Assembly (NCBI GenBank): GCA_964555675.1
Contig: CAZKTU010000041.1
Coordinates: 1-35,115 of the forward strand
Origin: CAIWXH01 sp964555675
GTDB taxonomy: Bacteria > Chloroflexota > Chloroflexia > Chloroflexales > Chloroflexaceae
DNA length: 35,115 nt
Direction of reading: 5' to 3'
The position numbers and the translations under genes are program-made. Shown in pieces: positions 34,345 through 35,115 of the stretch. The notes under the pieces are model-generated. The model did not search any database and was not told the origin of the DNA. It saw only the letters and a program-made list of their open reading frames with translations. Each line of letters opens with the position of its first letter. Position 1 is the stretch's first letter.

Positions 34345-35064
34345 TCAGAGCTGGCCGAGGATGGAGTAGCGGGCGAGCAAGACAAGCTGCAGGTCGACCA
34401 GGAAGTGGACGACGAAGGTCGGCCAGAATGAGCGCGCGCGGAAGTACATCATCACATAGGTCAGGGTCAGGGCGGTGTTGAGCGGGACGGTCAGCCAGCT
34501 CAGGGGCGTGGCCGTGGCCGTGGGCAGCACCGCGGCCCAGAAGACGATGTGGATGACCGAGACGAGGGTGAGGATGAGCGCGATCCCCACCACGAGCCCC
34601 GCCCAGCGTCGCCAGCCATCCTGCCAGCGGTTGCGCCAGGCCACCAGGACGTAGAGCCAGGCATACTGCTCGAGGGCGGCGTTGAGGCCGCCCCAGACCA
34701 CTGCGGTGAAGAACACCTCGCCCCAGGGCGCGCCGTAGTCGGGCAGGGCGCCCCAGTTGCGCCATGTGATCGCGCCCGCCAGAGCGACCCCGGCGACGAA
34801 CCAGAGCCAGGGCCAGCGCGCCGGTCGCTCGTAGTCGAGCGCCCCGAGCCGCCAGCGATAGAGCAGGGCGCCGCATAGCCCATAGTAGACCAGCAGACTC
34901 GTCAGGGCGCCGCCGGTCAGGTTGAGCAGGCCCAGGGCCAGGAAGGGCAGACCCAGAGCGACGGCGACGGCGAGAATCAGGTCGAGGGTGGCGGTGGGCG
35001 TCTCGCCCCCGAAGGGCCTCGCCCCTGCGGTGAAGCGGGCCGGCTGTCGTGTGCGCTCAGTCAC
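34345..35064 (-). CDS. CPBP-like multi-pass membrane protein with altered protease motifs
   Basis: The 239-residue protein has about six hydrophobic segments (from about 28 to 227). Its layout recalls the CPBP/Abi glutamic intramembrane proteases, with a putative motif 1 at LEQYAW (Glu132), His172 in SVIHIV and His220 in VVHFLVDL. In the family motif 1 reads EExxxR; here the second Glu is Gln133 and the Arg is absent, so protease activity is doubtful. The start is a GTG with GAGGAG 6 bases upstream. It lies 12 bp after the stop of another minus-strand gene. An unrelated membrane family cannot be excluded. Confidence 0.55.
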   Translation of the reverse strand: MTERTRQPARFTAGARPFGGETPTATLDLILAVAVALGLPFLALGLLNLTGGALTSLLVYYGLCGALLYRWRLGALDYERPARWPWLWFVAGVALAGAITWRNWGALPDYGAPWGEVFFTAVVWGGLNAALEQYAWLYVLVAWRNRWQDGWRRWAGLVVGIALILTLVSVIHIVFWAAVLPTATATPLSWLTVPLNTALTLTYVMMYFRARSFWPTFVVHFLVDLQLVLLARYSILGQL

Positions 35065-35076
35065 GTGCTGCTCCTC

Positions 35077-35115
35077 TTACTCAGGTTTGGCTACAAGGGC
35101 ATAGACGCCGGGCGG
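35077..35115 (-). CDS. C-terminal end of an upstream gene (partial)
   Basis: Twelve codons (PPGVYALVAKPE) then TAA run off the right edge on the minus strand, 12 bp before the CPBP-like start. Tight spacing suggests one transcript. The family cannot be identified from this fragment. Confidence 0.4.
   Translation of the reverse strand, partial: PPGVYALVAKPE

Overview
The window is very GC-rich, with strong G/C preference at third codon positions, and uses ATG, GTG and one TTG start, mostly behind AGGAGG-type ribosome sites. Paired DUF1501/DUF1800 Tat-exported proteins, a very long soluble GAF-repeat histidine kinase, a type 2 isopentenyl-diphosphate isomerase beside recF, a phasin-like protein and an ArsA-like protein with a C-terminal HSP20-like domain together suggest a filamentous Chloroflexota (class Chloroflexia, Chloroflexus/Roseiflexus/Kouleothrix-like). 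That placement is inferred from gene content, not from a marker gene. The window is a draft scaffold piece with two 100-N gaps (28251-28350 and 33039-33138).

Layout. 1-391: 5' part of a phasin-like gene (minus). 636-1295: cyclase-family protein (plus). 1301-4121: a tight minus-strand operon in transcription order cyclodeaminase/FchA-like, folD, purD-like. 4250-6235: P-loop-less ArsA-like protein and an SDR oxidoreductase (plus). 6356-6724: XRE regulator. 6765-7928: secreted M23 peptidase-like protein (minus). 8282-9121: phosphatase-fold protein lacking its nucleophile (plus). 9243-12579: DUF1800 then DUF1501 (minus). 12816-15782: uvrA (plus), carrying an in-frame palindromic insertion. 16078-28092: four co-directional genes, namely a left-handed beta-helix protein, a response regulator with a degenerate GGDEF domain, a 2803-residue GAF-array histidine kinase and an alpha/beta hydrolase-like protein. 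Three of the junctions involve 4-base overlaps or a short leader, and a strong terminator lies after the response regulator. 28111-28250: a 56-bp tandem repeat running into the first gap. 28430-31446: fni, recF and a GNAT acetyltransferase (plus). 31537-33266: a YciF-like protein, a small GNAT-like protein and a YceI-like protein (minus). 33454-34325: a tautomerase and an esterase (plus). 34345-35115: a CPBP-like membrane protein and the last codons of an upstream gene (minus).

How the genes may work together. The minus-strand folate/purine operon looks like a division of labour. Its FolD has lost the lysine needed for the cyclohydrolase step, while the first gene belongs to a family that contains methenyl-THF cyclohydrolases. 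The 16-28 kb block looks like a signalling locus. DUF1800/DUF1501 form a conserved Tat-exported pair, here with a well-formed sigma-70-type promoter.

Two themes stand out. First, uvrA contains a 75-bp imperfect palindrome inserted in frame, like the Rickettsia palindromic elements. Second, several encoded proteins keep a recognisable enzyme fold but lack key catalytic residues: the PurD-like, FolD, ArsA-like, LMW-phosphatase-like, alpha/beta hydrolase-like, GGDEF and cyclase proteins.
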